Origin: Telmatactis stephensoni
Taxonomy: Eukaryota; Cnidaria; Anthozoa; Actiniaria; Isophelliidae
Assembly: GCA_029948255.1 (NCBI GenBank)
Contig: JALIZF010001477.1
Location: 248,001 to 312,000 of the forward strand
DNA length: 64,000 bases
Direction of reading: 5' to 3'
Shown here: piece by piece, positions 1 through 12,859 of the stretch
How the letters are laid out: each line of letters opens with the position of its first letter
How positions within the stretch are numbered: the stretch's first letter is position 1
Position numbers and translations under genes: made by a program
The notes under the pieces: model-generated
Seen by the model: only the letters and a program-made list of their open reading frames with translations
Database searches by the model: none
Told to the model about the DNA's origin: nothing

Positions 1-3000
1 GTGGATCAAAGCTCGAAGTTTGGTGGTCCCACCAAGAATTTCGTTTAGACGTTGTTGCAGATCTGGTTTTAAACCATTGAAGTCTTCACCTCTTGCTTGA
101 AGTTCATTTCGAAGCTCATCAACTTTTAGTTTGTCGAATGGTTTAATCCCTCCCTTTTCCCAAAAACTCCAGACAGGACCAGGTCTTTCTTCTCTTTGAG
201 GGTTTTATACCTGCGGTATGACATATATTCGTAGTCATCTGCCATCCTGATATCACCATCACAGCCAGAACACCCCAGATGACCTCCTTTCTGCGTACCA
301 TCTTGAAATTCTACACTAGGATTATCGCCGTTCATGAACCTCATTTTTTCATGTATATCAATGTTATTGTATTGTAGAGGCTGGTTGAGGCCTCGGAGGC
401 ATTCTCGTCTTGTTGGTGTAAATGTAAGCTGGTCAGCATCACTTGACCCAAACTTTCCCATCATGTACAGACTGAACTTTCTTTGGATTTCCAAACTTTG
501 CTTTGTATTCGTCATCTGTGAGATATACAGCAGGATCATATAACTCTCGCATCAGGAAAAGTAAGATTCCTTGATTACCTAAACCTGAGTGGTCATGCCA
601 TGTAAGCCAGTGTCTCCCTCTCTACCTTTTTCAGCTGGGTACGCATTTGTTGTTCTGAGAGTGTGTCAGTGTTCTCATTGAGGACTTTTAGTCTAGACTT
701 GATATCATCATCATGCATGGCATCATACTCTTGTCAGACCTGTTATTGATAAATGATTTTAAATTTAGCTTGAGTTTATTGTTAAAAAGAGAATTTCAAA
801 TGTAAAGTTTTTTACATGATGGGTCAGTAAGAATATCTTTGGTGCAGTGAACTGTTTTGCCATTCACTTTTCCAGTCATTGATTCATTGAATCATTCAGT
901 CATTAATTTATTCATTTATTTATTCAATCACTAATAAAACTATATAACAATACTTATTAAAGTTATGTGCCATCTAGGGGTAAAGACCCTTTGAGGCCTA
1001 CAATAGGTCAGGTAAGGTCTTTCCATCCTGTGTTACATGTGTAGATGGCTTCCCTCACTCCGCTAGATGGCATAAAACTTTAGAGTATGGTCAAGACTCA
1101 AGACAGTAATGTGGCATGTTTATGTTAATAATCTATTTCATACTCAATTCAATATTAAATATATTACCTAATTCTCAGGAATGTTTCATGCTTTTTAATG
1201 CTTTCTTTCCTTATGTCACCCAAGGGGTACTTTCTTGCTGTGATATGGCATTCTTTTGTTTCAATACCCTTTCCACCTTCTTTTAACACCAGCTTTGTAT
1301 AATTAGTTGACAGGACTGGAATTCCAAGATTGTAATATCCAGAAGCCACTCTTGATTTTATGTCACTTTTAATAAAACAATTGGATCGTGGAATAGGTAT
1401 GGACACTTCCCCACCTTTCTGTTTAATTAAAGCACGTCTGATGCGTTTACCTGTGGTTAAAAGTCAAGATTACATAGTTTTATACCAGTGAGAATAATGC
1501 CATTTTTATTGCTTGTTTTCCATACACTCATGCTCTCTTTTTTGACTAGTTCCCACTTCCATTATTATTATGAAAAATATGAACTAAGGTGGCTCGATAT
1601 AGTTTTTTTTACTATGCTTCCATTTTTCATTCCATAAATTGAGCACCTTACTCTTCAGAGATACTTTAGAAAAATTGATTTTATCCATCTTTGTTTACCG
1701 TCGCTATAGCAACACAAATAGAAGTGAAATAGACAAAAATCAAAACTTTGATTCAAATCCAATAATTGGTGTAAAAACTGATTCGGTTAATCAAGAGTAA
1801 GTTGCTCATTCGTGAAGTGGGAAATGGAGGCATTGTCAAGAAAGAACTATATTGAGCCACCTTAAATACCTTTGTTTTTGGGTCTTTGATAAGGACTTAT
1901 GTCAATTCCATTGGCTATTAGAAAATCTTGTAAAATCTGACCACCATTTTGTGGAACATTTTCGGATCCTGCTTTACAGATGTGATATTTGCGAGCCATT
2001 TCACTCCAATTGATTGGTGAATGTGGCCATTCTTTCACATCATCCAAAAGCTGCTCAGTATCTCCACGAATGTTTTCCTGCTTTGGTGAATGTGATTTTT
2101 CTTTGGTCTGCTTAGAGACTCGTTCCCTAGCTGCTTTCTTCGACTCAAACCCTTGGTCAAGTCTCTGTTTTTTTCTTACAGAAAAAGATACCCTTTGGCC
2201 TAAGTGGACATCCACATCTGTTTTGGCCCATTCCTCCTCTATTGATCTTTTTATGCCTCTCTTAAACTCTCTCGATTTTTTTTTTCTTTCCACAGGTGAT
2301 TCCTTCTTGACTACACCAGACTCTGGCACAAGAGTGATTATTTCAGAGAAATCTTTGCCAAGTTTTGAATTACAAAAGCTGTTCACTTCCTTGAAAATTG
2401 ACTGACTAACTTCTTTCAGCTCAGTAGCTTTAGGTTTTGATGATGCTATGGGAAATTCTTTTATTTTCAAATCAACCAATGGCCTTCTTTTTATGTTAGA
2501 CAATCCAACTTTCTCAGGATAGGAATTAGTTAGTTTGGAATGGAAAATCCTGCAGCATTCACAGTTTCTGAGACTGTGCATTTGTTGTCTGCTGATTGGC
2601 AGTTTCTTCCATTTTGCTGAAGAAAATGATTTAAGATATGAGGCTCTATCTTCTGGTTTACACCAATTAGTTATTGTCTGATGAACCTTTTTGTACTTGT
2701 CTTTAAATGGTCCTGTAGATATAATTCAGCTATTGTGATTGTATGTTAAATCATTACCCTAATGTAGAAATTAGCTATTTAATTGTAGGTTTTTTTATTA
2801 AATATAGTGAAGCTTGTGTTGGTTGTGTGTTTTTTTTCTTCATACAACTTGTATTGTATTAGGAGTGTGGGTCTCTTTGTTGTCTCAGTATTTCAAAACA
2901 ATGGAGTTTCCTGTTCCACCATTTCTACCAGGCCTTCTAGAATTTATATTGAAAATTTAGAGTTGTAGTGCATATCCAAATCTTTAATGTTGGGGAACAA

Positions 3001-3574
3001 ACACAAAAAGTAAGCAATAGTTATCACCATTTAGTAGTGAAAAGTGCCAATAAACAATACAAAACAATAGAAATTGGATTGAATAATACTATTTAGTGAT
3101 ATTTATATTGCACACTTTTAGTGTTAGTACTAATAGATATGAGTATCACAATTGAAGAAATTGATCTGAAATGTTATTTAATTATATTATTCAACAAGAC
3201 ACCTCAGGTAGACCAACATGTTATCCATTTTTTTATGACTTCAAGTCAATGTCTTCTAATGTATTGAGATATGATCATTCCTACAGATGTTTTTTATTTG
3301 TGTATATTTTCACTTCAAGTCTACATCTTATAATAATGTGTTGAGATATGATATTGATCATTCCTACAAATATGTGTTTGGTCTTACCTTGTTGTATTTC
3401 AAAGCGAGGATTTCCTCCAAATTGGTTCTTAAAAAGGTTGTATCGTTCGTTCAGGATGCGACTATTATACTTAGACAGACTTTCTCCTTCAAGTTTTGGT
3501 ATATTTTGTATAGCTAAAGCTCTAGATTCGTAAAGAAATACGCGAGCAAAACCACAATTGAAAAGTTTAGACAT
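1..3574 (-). pseudogene. Decayed multi-exon gene of a multicopy cnidarian protein family with a C-terminal SAP-like segment
   Basis: Read on the minus strand. Exon 1 runs from an ATG at 3574 to a donor (G|GTAAGAC) after 3388; exon 2 runs from an acceptor (ctacag) near 2713 to a donor (G|GTATTT) near 1867; exon 3 runs from 1452 (ccacag) to about 1164 (G|GTAATA). The junctions read here are phase 1 and the frames join. The last part, about 1-720, holds the motif WHDHSGLGNQG, then YDPAVYLTDDEY, then a CSGCDGD knuckle, then a SAP-like helix pair (DELRNELQARG...LKPDLQQRL), but these lie in different frames, so at least three indels break it. From memory of coral and hydrozoan genomes this is a large family of unknown function, probably spread with mobile elements. 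The family assignment is recollection; the frame breaks are seen directly. A divergent start lies at the 3.6-kb side; the 3' end may lie outside the window. Confidence 0.6.
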
Positions 3575-4480
3575 TTTGATTTTGGCGCTCAAATGAAATG
3601 CACACGGCGCATGACATGCTAACATTGCAGATAACGGCTGCCATAAATATTTTAAGGCTTAGGAAGTCTTTTATTAGTTAAAACTATGGCTAAAAATCAA
3701 AACAACAACAACAGTTCTAATCGAATTTTATTCATACAATTCTACATAAAAGTACAGCTATTTTCGATGAAAAAGAGAAAACAATAAATATTAAAAGCAT
3801 TTTACGGCTTACATTCAAGTCACAGTTGGTATTAATTGTTTCCCAAAGCTAAACTTCACAAGTATCTTCCTTCAACCTTCTTAGTCCGCCATCTTTACTT
3901 GAGCCGCCAGTTTGTGGCGTTAGCAGCCTTTTTTGGCAATTTTAATACACACAGAGGACCCCAGAAGTTGTATTGTGGCCTCAAATAACATTTTGAGGGA
4001 GGGGTGGGTGCCTGAATCACTTGGAGGTCGAGTTGCATCCTGGGTCAAACATGGCGGATCAACTAGAGCTGGCATGGTTAATATGAAAATCCGGCAAAGT
4101 AGGTACATTTTTTCACATTTGTTATTGCAGTTTCTTGGTTAATTAGAAACTTCATTTGATTTTTAACGACTTCTCGTCCGCGAAATACGTCCATTTGTTT
4201 AGAATACCATCACGACGCGATCATACAAATATCGGGCCTCAGTCATTTCGACTTTTTTATCATTTAGAATTTTCCAAAATAAGGAAATCAACTTTAGCGA
4301 GCGACAAAAATTAGATTTTAATGCTTAAAACTTTATTAATCAAAAATGGATTGAATTTGTTGTTGTTCTGACCACCTCATTTTTACCTGAATGTTGCAAC
4401 TTGACGATCACGTGATAAATCACATGATCAATTGTGCTTGCAAACAAGGCATTAAGGAGATGCATAACGTTTAGAACTAT
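3575..4480. other. Intergenic, no gene recognised
   Basis: Short open frames on both strands lack domain motifs and convincing splice signals. It may contain the promoter of the minus-strand gene that starts at 3574, but no TATA or initiator element is clear. Confidence 0.5.
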
Positions 4481-4581
4481 TGACTTGCAAAGTTTCAACC
4501 ATTTCCATTGGATGGCTGCGATTTTATTGGCAAAACAAATTTAGGGAAAAAATGGCACTGAACCAGGCCTTAACACACTTG

Positions 4582-4583
<2 letters not shown>

Positions 4584-4627
<44 letters not shown>
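4584..4627. repeat. (CT)n microsatellite
   Basis: An uninterrupted CT tract of about 44 bases. The Ser-Leu open frame across it is a repeat artefact. Confidence 0.97.
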
Positions 4628-4630
<3 letters not shown>

Positions 4631-4860
4631 TCTTTCGCTTCTTACCTTTCTCCGAAACTTCGCAAGGAGCTTTCAAGATATCAGAGGCAATGACATTATG
4701 GGTGCCATATCTTTCCCTAGAGATTATTGAACAAGTTTATAATGGAATACATGCATTTTAAGTTTGAAAGAACATGCACAGAATTGATGTTATCACTCTT
4801 TTACTTTTATCCAAACCCGCCGCTTGTGACTTCCAGCGGACATGTTTTTTTCGAAAGTTA

Positions 4861-5131
4861 CAATGAATGAATGAATGCACCTTTATTTCAATACGATAGT
4901 TTCAAAAGTTAAAAACTTCTTTACATGAAAGTCGTATGGTAAAAATGTATAAATATACAATAAATATAAAATATTGAATGATTAAGGAAACAATAGTTAC
5001 TCAAAGACAAAAAGAACAAGTTATGGAGCACTGTCAGATAGCCACTTATCAAGATTTCTCTTAAAGCTGTTTCTGGTAGTTGAGGATCTCACTTCAGGTG
5101 GAAGTGAATTCCACGCTATAGCTCCTCTGTA
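4861..5131 (-). mobile_element. 5'-truncated non-LTR retrotransposon, 3' end only
   Basis: On the minus strand the 5' part translates to a typical reverse-transcriptase C-terminus ([16 protein letters not shown] followed by a short helix and stop). An AT-rich 3' UTR follows, ending in a (CATT)n-like tail near 4865. The WNSLP-type motif before the stop is common in the Jockey/CR1/L2 group. The remainder of the element is missing and a (GA)n tract sits exactly at the truncation point. Confidence 0.7.
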
Positions 5132-5132
5132 T

Positions 5133-5272
<140 letters not shown>

Positions 5273-6089
5273 AATTAAAGAAAAATACAGTGAAGGTCAT
5301 GGTGTTATGTAAAAAGATCAATGGGGCATGGTTATGAGGTATTAGCCTGATCTGTGATTTCAAAAGATTCATTAGAGCATGCTGAGCGACACTTAGGTGA
5401 ATCTGCAAGATGTTTATATTTATGAGACCTTCTGTCACTTAAGTGTTCCTTCACGCGTGTAGAAAAACTGTAACTCGCAACAAATATTCTTGTTGCGTGA
5501 CAAGTTTGTGAACTGTGCTGTAAAAAAAGCAAAATTGTTTTATAAGCAATGTTGCGGTACAAGTTTGAGGATTTTGTTTCTCATATTTACCCGACTTTAC
5601 TTTGGTTTGCGTATTGAGCCTTCAAATTTTCGATGTTAATCAAAGCACATTTCTTAAGAAGATGCTTCTCAAAGTATAGCAAACTTCAGATTCGATTTCG
5701 ACTAAAAATGAAAGAGTACCGAATGATCCCATTGTTTAATAGAGTCAAAGTGAGCTAGAATGTATCTGTATATGGTTATTAGTATTGTGCAAAGGGTCTA
5801 TGACCCCTCACCCACCCCTACCAAACGATATTTGGTCGTCAAGACTCATTACTTTACCTTAGAACTTTGATTAACTCAATTCCAAGCTGTCCAAGAGCAC
5901 CTTCAATACAATTGAATAATGCATCAGTTATGGGGCGATTTGTTCATGTCTTCTCGAGTAGAAACAATTGTTCAGTCTCACTTTGATCTAATCGTCGCAC
6001 TTTGCCAGTTGAAAATATTTTATAACAGCTATGCTGACGATTGCCTATGTTTCTCTATTGTGACTCTGAGGCACTTTGGAAAATGTAGA
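5273..6089. other. Intergenic, no gene recognised
   Basis: No motif-bearing frame, RNA gene or repeat seen. The open frame at 5919-6107 runs over the duplicon boundary and has no recognisable content. Confidence 0.4.
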
Positions 6090-6259
6090 GCGCTTGGAAA
6101 GCACTGATAAACACTTGGTTTTGACTCTCGTGTTCCTATATAGCTAAGCTTGCTTTTCTTCCATTTCGTGCTCTGCATTTCCAGCGTGTTAATATCACGG
6201 TACAGAGATTAGAGTGCACGTTTCATATTTCTTTAAGACTGGGGACGGTTTTGGCAGAA

Positions 6260-6341
6260 ATGGCCAAGATAATTAGAGACCGGAGGAAAAAGAAGAAGTA
6301 CAGAGAAGTTGATTACAGGGAGGAATACCGAAAATATAGAG
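6260..6341 (+). CDS. Candidate first coding exon, Lys/Arg-rich N-terminus (duplicon copy A)
   Basis: An ATG in a good context (cagaaATGG) opens a frame reading MAKIIRDRRKKKKYREVDY and on, ending at a strong donor (ATAGAG|GTAAGA). The same exon, donor and frame are kept in duplicon copy B at 58938-59019. Read-through past the donor hits a stop soon after in copy A. No downstream exon was found to join it and the product is not recognised; the conserved donor is the main argument for a real exon. Confidence 0.35.
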
Positions 6342-6974
6342 GTAAGAAAATCGAGGAAGAAAAGCTTGCTCAAAACATATGGATCGAGTAGGTAGATTTA
6401 AGTAGATTTAGTACCCCAGTTCTTAATTCTCTGTTCTGTGTAATTTGATTGTCACGAATATCGATATTCCGATTCCAAAGTTGAACAATCTTTAATCGGC
6501 CTCTGCCTGGGGACAGACGCAATAACTACTATGTTTCTTGTTTGATCTGCTACTGACTGTAGTAGATATTTACTTAACCAGGGGTGAATATTCACTTCGA
6601 CTTAGGGTTCCATAAGAGTAGCGTATAAATCATAAAACCATCAGAAAATGTGCTTAACTCTTACCTGTTATAAGAACTCGTGGAGTTCCTATGTTCTTTT
6701 CATATAGAAAACGCCTAGACAACAAGTTGAATGGAGAACGTACACGAAACACTGTGGAATTCATAGCTTTTGACTATGCTGACCTGACATGACCTAAAGA
6801 GACCATAATACTAAAAGAGCGAAACTGGTATTGATGTCTGGGCGATGTGCTTGGCCTTTCGCTAGTGCATTCGTGCGCATAATGTTTTCGTATGTTTTGC
6901 GTGCGCGCAGTAGAACATCGTAATAGCACTCATGCGCAACCGTTTTTCACTAGTGTCGCGTGTATGTAGATATA

Positions 6975-7267
6975 CACCTATTTCAAAAAAGGTTGTCGTA
7001 TATGAGAGCTCTCAAGCCCACGCGACTAGACCGAAAAGACCGAAAAGGGGCTAGTATGGGTAGTAGCAAAACTTCCCTTTCTTTTTCCCTTTGGTATTGA
7101 CTTTAGCATCAGTAAGTGAAGTTCTATAGTGTATAAGGTCAGAGCAAGCTGAATTTGAGTAATCGTGTGGGATTTTTGTGGTTTTATAACTTTAGTAATT
7201 TCTTCCCATACTCCCTTTCGGGTGAGTCGCGTAAGCTTGATACCAACAACGTTTATTGAAATAGGTG
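6975..7267. mobile_element. Tc1/mariner-like MITE (TA target), copy A
   Basis: About 27-bp imperfect terminal inverted repeats beginning CACCTATTTCAA are flanked by TA on both sides. The same element lies at the same place in duplicon copy B (59655-59940), so it predates the duplication. No transposase is encoded. Confidence 0.65.
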
Positions 7268-7791
7268 TATGGGGTGCTAAAATAAATTATGTGCTGTAGA
7301 GCGCATTCCTGAACTACTTCATCATGAGCCACCGGTGCTTTCAGGTTCGAGAAACAAAAACAAATTCGCATAGGATGCGTAGAAATGAAAAAGGGAAAAA
7401 ATGTTGAAAATACACACATCACATGCCATGTTGAAGTATGACACGTGTAGGTGAAGCTTAAACTCTGTTTTTTAGATGCAGCCACCTGCAGCATGTATTG
7501 TTTACAATGAACAAAACCGTTTATGGGTTGGACATGTTTTTATTGACCTAGGAGCTGTTTCATGGAGGCGAGGGGTTAGCAGGCTGACTTCTTTTGTTTT
7601 CTTTTCCCTGGGGACCACAGAACAAAAGAAGTCAGCCCGCTTACCGGGCTGGCTGGCTTCCATATAAACAGCCCATATAATTCAGTGTCTAGACGTAACT
7701 GTTCAAATAAAATCTGTCTAGTCTATTCGTCACGACATTAACTTCTTTAAAGAAAACATCATATTTTTCTGCAAATCCTCAAGATTCAGCA

Positions 7792-8806
7792 CACGATGGT
7801 TGGTTGCTAGGGCTTTTCCTCCCGCAAGGTTCTCAAATTTAATTTTTGGCTCACAGAGGAGTAATTTATTTTCGAAATGAAGCAAAAGATTAGAACATGT
7901 TCATTAGAAAGAAAATCCTTAATTTTTCTACAATTGTAAAGGTATTTTGGGAGTTTTTTTAATTATGACGTCATAAATGATACATATTTTTAGTAACAAC
8001 ATCAAAAACTTGTTAAGCAATGTTCAAAACTTTACAGACATTTTTGCTACTCAAAAGGAAGGTTTATAGTGAAAACCCCATCTCAATCAGATTAAAGGGT
8101 ACGAAGTTACAGCTAATGAAAGAAATTCAAATTTCCCGCCAAATGACCATATATGGTCAAAATTAAGGCTATTTAAACGCCAATACAATGAATGTATTGG
8201 CACAGCGGCAAACACAAAGTCGCATAAAATCAAAATTGTAGTTTTTTCAATTTGGGATGTGTGGTGTTATGACGCATTTTCGTCACAAAAACGTCATAAT
8301 GACGTCATAACGACGTATCTCATGACGAAAATGCGTCATAACACCACACATCCCAAATTGAAAAAACTACAATTTTGATTTTATGCAACTTTGTGTTTGC
8401 CGCTGTGCCAATACATTCATTGTATTGGCGTTTAAATAGCCTTAATTTTGACCATATATGGTCATTTGGCGGGAAATTTGAATTTCTTTCATTAGCTGTA
8501 ACTTTGCACCCTTTATCTGATTGAGATGGGGTTTTCACCAGAAATCATAGAATTGTATAGAAAAAACTAATATGGTTTTTTTACTATTTCTTTCCTGATT
8601 TTTTTTCTGATGCCAAATTTGGACATCATTAATGACGTCACAATAGCGGTCTAATGAGATGTAATTGCCACCAATTAACAGGCAATTTATCAACCTACTT
8701 CCCCACCACGTTTTGTCACATTTGATACATTCTACTATTGTCTAAGACCTAAAACTCTCAGTTTTGAGGCTTCCGGGAGGAAAAGCCCTAGCAACCGACC
8801 ATCGTG
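7792..8806. mobile_element. Non-autonomous DNA transposon with 3-bp target duplication (GCA)
   Basis: Terminal inverted repeats of more than 30 bp start CACGATGG and differ at one position near the ends. The flanks are GCA (7789-7791) and GCA (8807-8809). Duplicon copy B has the uninterrupted site with a single GCA at 60463-60465, so this is an insertion in copy A only. A 3-bp duplication and CAC termini point to the CMC (EnSpm/CACTA-like) group, but no transposase is present and the superfamily is inferred. The interior is mostly a giant palindrome, listed separately. Confidence 0.8.
8069..8537. repeat. Giant near-perfect palindrome inside the 7792-8806 element
   Basis: Arms of about 215 bases (8069-8283 and 8324-8537) match almost base for base around a ~40-base spacer rich in TGACG/CGTCA words. 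Confidence 0.9.
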
Positions 8807-9507
8807 GCATCAGTCGTATCTTCGCCCACGATAAAGGGGTACCGTAAGCCCCTCAAACATATGCATACAGAAGACGGACCATTTTTCCATTGCCATTTGC
8901 ACGATAACAAAACCAGTAAACCATTCCGTGTCATCATTCTGGCATAGGGAAATTATCTCGATAAATCGGCGATTAAATTCGTCGAAGAGTATTTGCATTT
9001 AAATCTGGTTTGTACGTACGTGTAAATTTTGCTTCGTCTACGTTAATGTTTACAATACATAATCTCCGAGCTTTCGGATCGATTGATCCATCTTCAGGGA
9101 ATGAAAAAAACATAACAAACGACAACAAACTACAAATCTCAAACGCGCACGCACTAGGGACGAGTCCCTTAATATTACGATAATCAACACAAGACCGAAC
9201 AAGACCCACATATAGTCAGAAAGAGCACATCGAGCTATACAAAATTCCGAAGCCGGTTTGGCGTCAATCGAATTAATATTGAACGAGATATATAACCATT
9301 CAAAAATCCCAAAATTTACTAAGAAATATATAGATTACCGGACAACTTTTCCGGTCGTTCATACATTTCTTAGTAAATTTCTTAGTAATATTTGGAGTTT
9401 TTGAATGGCTGTACGGAGTCAGACTCTCTTTTCTCTAAACTGACTACAACAATTTCTTTCAAAATTCCTGTATATAAAATTTATATCTTTCCGACTCAGG
9501 ATTATTA

Positions 9508-12500
9508 CTCGTGCCCAGGCCGTAGGCCGGCACGAGTCTAGGTTTACCTTTTCTATCTATCGTCGACGTCGAGAATCTGCCACGAAAACGAGGCAAGCCA
9601 CAGGCACCCCAAGCAATCATTTCCAGCTGAGTTGACCTTCGCAACAATCCCAAGGTCAACCAATCAGAATCGAGGATTTGAAATGCTATTTTGATTAGCA
9701 TTTCTTTGTACTACTTCATACCTACCAAGATTATTAATGGATAAAATACGAATGCCTCATTTTCTAGAATGTTGTAAATCCATTTTGCTATTAAAAGACA
9801 TAATAGAGAGTTTCACTAAAATATTTCCGAGTCTAATAAAAAAAATACGAGAAATTCGCGCCTTTTCTGTTAGCGGACGCGCTGCCCAGTGGCGGGAAAA
9901 AGCATTTATTTTGACGAAACGACAGCCAAAGTCCTTCAACTTGTGAGTTTGTTTCCAACTAAACGTAAAGAAATATGATAGAAAATTACATCATTGCTTC
10001 AATTTGCCGATCTCTTTGCTAATATGATGTTCTCTTTGAATGGAAAAACAAAGTTTTGGAGAAGTTTGGAGGAGTAAACAACACTGAGTTTCGGTGACTG
10101 TGGATGTTTGTGGTTAGCGAGCCGAGGAGATAGTCTTGAGCAGAAATTTACTATAAAATGTGAATCTGAGGCACTTGAAGTCCACAATTTCAAACAAAGA
10201 AATGGCTATCGAAACTACTTATTATCATCTTGAGAAATTCTAAGTGTTTCCAAGGATGTAAGCGACGTTTTCTCTTGGCTGATTCCTGCGTTTTTACGAG
10301 AGTCGGAGCATGCATCAAGCAGACCGTTTTTGAGAAAATCTAGTCAGCGTTTCAAGGTAACGAAAATAAAACTCATTATGTATAAATTAGTTCTCATTTT
10401 TGGCGATGTTATTTCTAAAGAGATGATTTATAAATCGTTTATTTTATCAAAGCTATTTGTATGGAAGCTGGTCTTACCGTAGAGTTTAATTTCAGCGAAC
10501 TGAGTAAGTTAAAAATGGATAAATTTGCTGGTGTTTAGGACTTTTGCTTATGCTGCAACGTGGGCATGATGTACCATTAGTTGATATTGATATACAAAAA
10601 TAGATTTTCAACTGGTAATATCACAAAATGTTTTTTTTATGAAAACCACGAACGATTTCACTTTCTCAAATCAGATTAGGAAATGCTAACCAAAATAGCT
10701 GACCCATGATCCTTTTCGGGGAATGCATTCAACTCAGCTGGTTAGAGCAGCGCGTCAAACAAGCGTACAACGCAATATAAAGCAAATAGACGGGTCTGGG
10801 TTCGAATCCTCATGGGAAAAAAAAATTTTTTTTTCGCCTTACTATGTAGTAAATATTATCTTGTCATGTGTTTGTATGCTTTTTTCTGGTTTTGGAAAAT
10901 TTTAAGCTGTTTTTTTAATGATTGCCTGGAGTGCATGTGAGCAAGTATGAAAACGAGGCAGCGCACGTTCCAGCAAGTTTATAACAAAACAGCCGGAAGG
11001 ATTTTTCACGAGTTACGGGCATTTAATAACCTAAACTCAACTATAAATACAGTAATTGCTTTGTAGCAGCTTCGCTTAAGTCTCAATCAAGGTAAAATTT
11101 ATGCCTCTTCATTTGAAATTTAGGAATCGAGGCCGATACTTCCACGAGTTCAAATGTTAGCTTGCCGACGAATCGAAGCAGCCAAATATTTCGCTTCAGT
11201 ACCGAACTCAAAACGTGACTAAGCTGCCTTTAAGACTTATTTATTTATCTCTTCTATCATGGGATAGGGATGACATTTGAAATTTAAAACCCTTGAAACT
11301 GCATGGCAGCTGACTTTCGTTCATTCTCACGTTCGATACTTAAGTTATATTACTCTTTAATTTGAAACGAATGAGGTCAAGATATTAATAATGTATTTGG
11401 TACTTCAAAGAGAAAAATACGAAAGATTTGAAACCTTATCTGTTCTGGATTTAAGCTTGTATTACTTTTGCAGTCAAGAGCGTTCATGTTTTGAAATATT
11501 TTGATATTAACCACAGGAAGCCCACATCAAGTGTTTAGCTGTACTTTAGTACTGCAGAACACAATATTGATGCCTTTTATTTCATTTTGGTATTAGCTAT
11601 AGCCACGTGCTATTATAAGTGCCTTTTTGATAAATGTTTGTTGTGCTCATCAAATCCCAACTGTATTACTATACAAATTATTTACACAAGACAACCACAC
11701 GACCAGTATTCAGCAAGGGGCATCTTATTTATTAGCCAGGTCATGATATCATGTCTTAAAATGAAGAAGATGTATAAAAAGAAGTTTGGTGCAATAAATC
11801 ACTTAATGAGAAACCTAATTAAATTGTGGTTGGTTTGTTTTCTGCCTTGCTTTGAGTGCTTTTCTCTGCATCATGCAGTTTTCTCACCTCAGAAAAAACA
11901 ACAACAACAACAACAACAAACAAACAAAAAACTAGTGAGCTGAGATTTGTATGTATAGAATATTAGAATATTGTTTCCCAATTAGTGCTTAGGCTATACA
12001 GTGGTTTTCCTTTACTGTGAAAGAATAGGCTAACTAATCAGTAATTAGTAGTAAACTCTCTGACTCTTTTGTTCTTTTCAAAAACAACTAATACAAACTA
12101 AATAGTCTTTTTTCTATCACGCCAAAGAAAAATCACTTAGATTGTACTCTTATTTTGAAATATTACAGTTTCAATAGGCAAACAATGCAATCAACTAAAG
12201 GATTTTTCATATCATTGATATAATATCTCAGGAGCAGTTGTCTGCTCTGTTTTGGCTCAAATTGTACTAACAAAACTTTTCAGATGACAGCTTGCCAATC
12301 CAAGGTGTTGCATTTACTTGGGTTACCAAAAATTGAAGAAACTCCTTTGCTGGTAGCCTGAGTGAATGCAACATTTTGTGTCTATTTTGTGGTCTAGAGC
12401 TGCTTGCTGCTAATGTGCATGAAGAGTTGGGTCAGTCAAGAACATGTGATTTTCAAAAGAGATTATATGAAGGAATTCCAGGGAGATCTTAAAACATTTC

Positions 12501-12859
12501 TATTCTGTAACACAAATGAATTCAACTGGCAACCTGTTTATGTTGTAAATGAACACAAGTTGTTCAAATCAAAGCAAAAAAGCTCCTGATTGCCACAAAC
12601 AGCAGTAACGGCTGTTACTAAATGTAAGACCACAGGTATCCCAAACTCATTTTCTGCAGTCTTCAAACAATGGAGAAATTATAAGACTTTCAGAAACTAA
12701 AGCGCATCTAAAAAATTTCACAGACGTCCTCTTCCTCGTGTCTGCAACATCTAATGATGTGATTGGATGAAGTTCGGTTATGTTGTATGATGCACTGCAT
12801 ACCACGCCAGGCTCAATCCTACCTGGGCACGAGTAAACGCACCATTGTGCGTCTAGTTA
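9508..12859. mobile_element. 3.35-kb insertion with hairpin-forming ends and TTA duplication
   Basis: Defined by comparison with the empty site in duplicon copy B (junction 61180/61181): TTA occurs once there, but at both edges here (9505-9507 and 12857-12859). The left end starts CTCGTGCCCAGGCC and folds on itself. The right end carries a small hairpin (CGCACnnnnGTGCG) followed by CTAG-TTA, and the two ends share TTACTCGTGCCCAGG in inverted orientation. The interior holds a tRNA-like relic, an AT-rich stretch with a short (CAA)n and no recognisable protein gene. A TTA duplication would suit PIF/Harbinger, but the ends do not obviously fit. Related ends occur at 50208-54063. Confidence 0.7.
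10729..10805 (+). other. tRNA-like relic or SINE head
   Basis: An A-box-like segment (actcagctggttagagc) is followed about 45 bases later by a B-box (ggttcgaatcc) and then an A9T9 run that could act as a Pol III terminator. The T stem and anticodon stem are not intact, so this is a degraded tRNA or tRNA-derived SINE rather than a working tRNA. Confidence 0.4.

Noticed and set aside
3933..4142. Short plus-strand frame starting beside the 3574 gene
   Set aside because: Contains ATGGCGGATC in a possible start context, but the frame of that ATG stops after 11 codons and no convincing donor precedes the stop.
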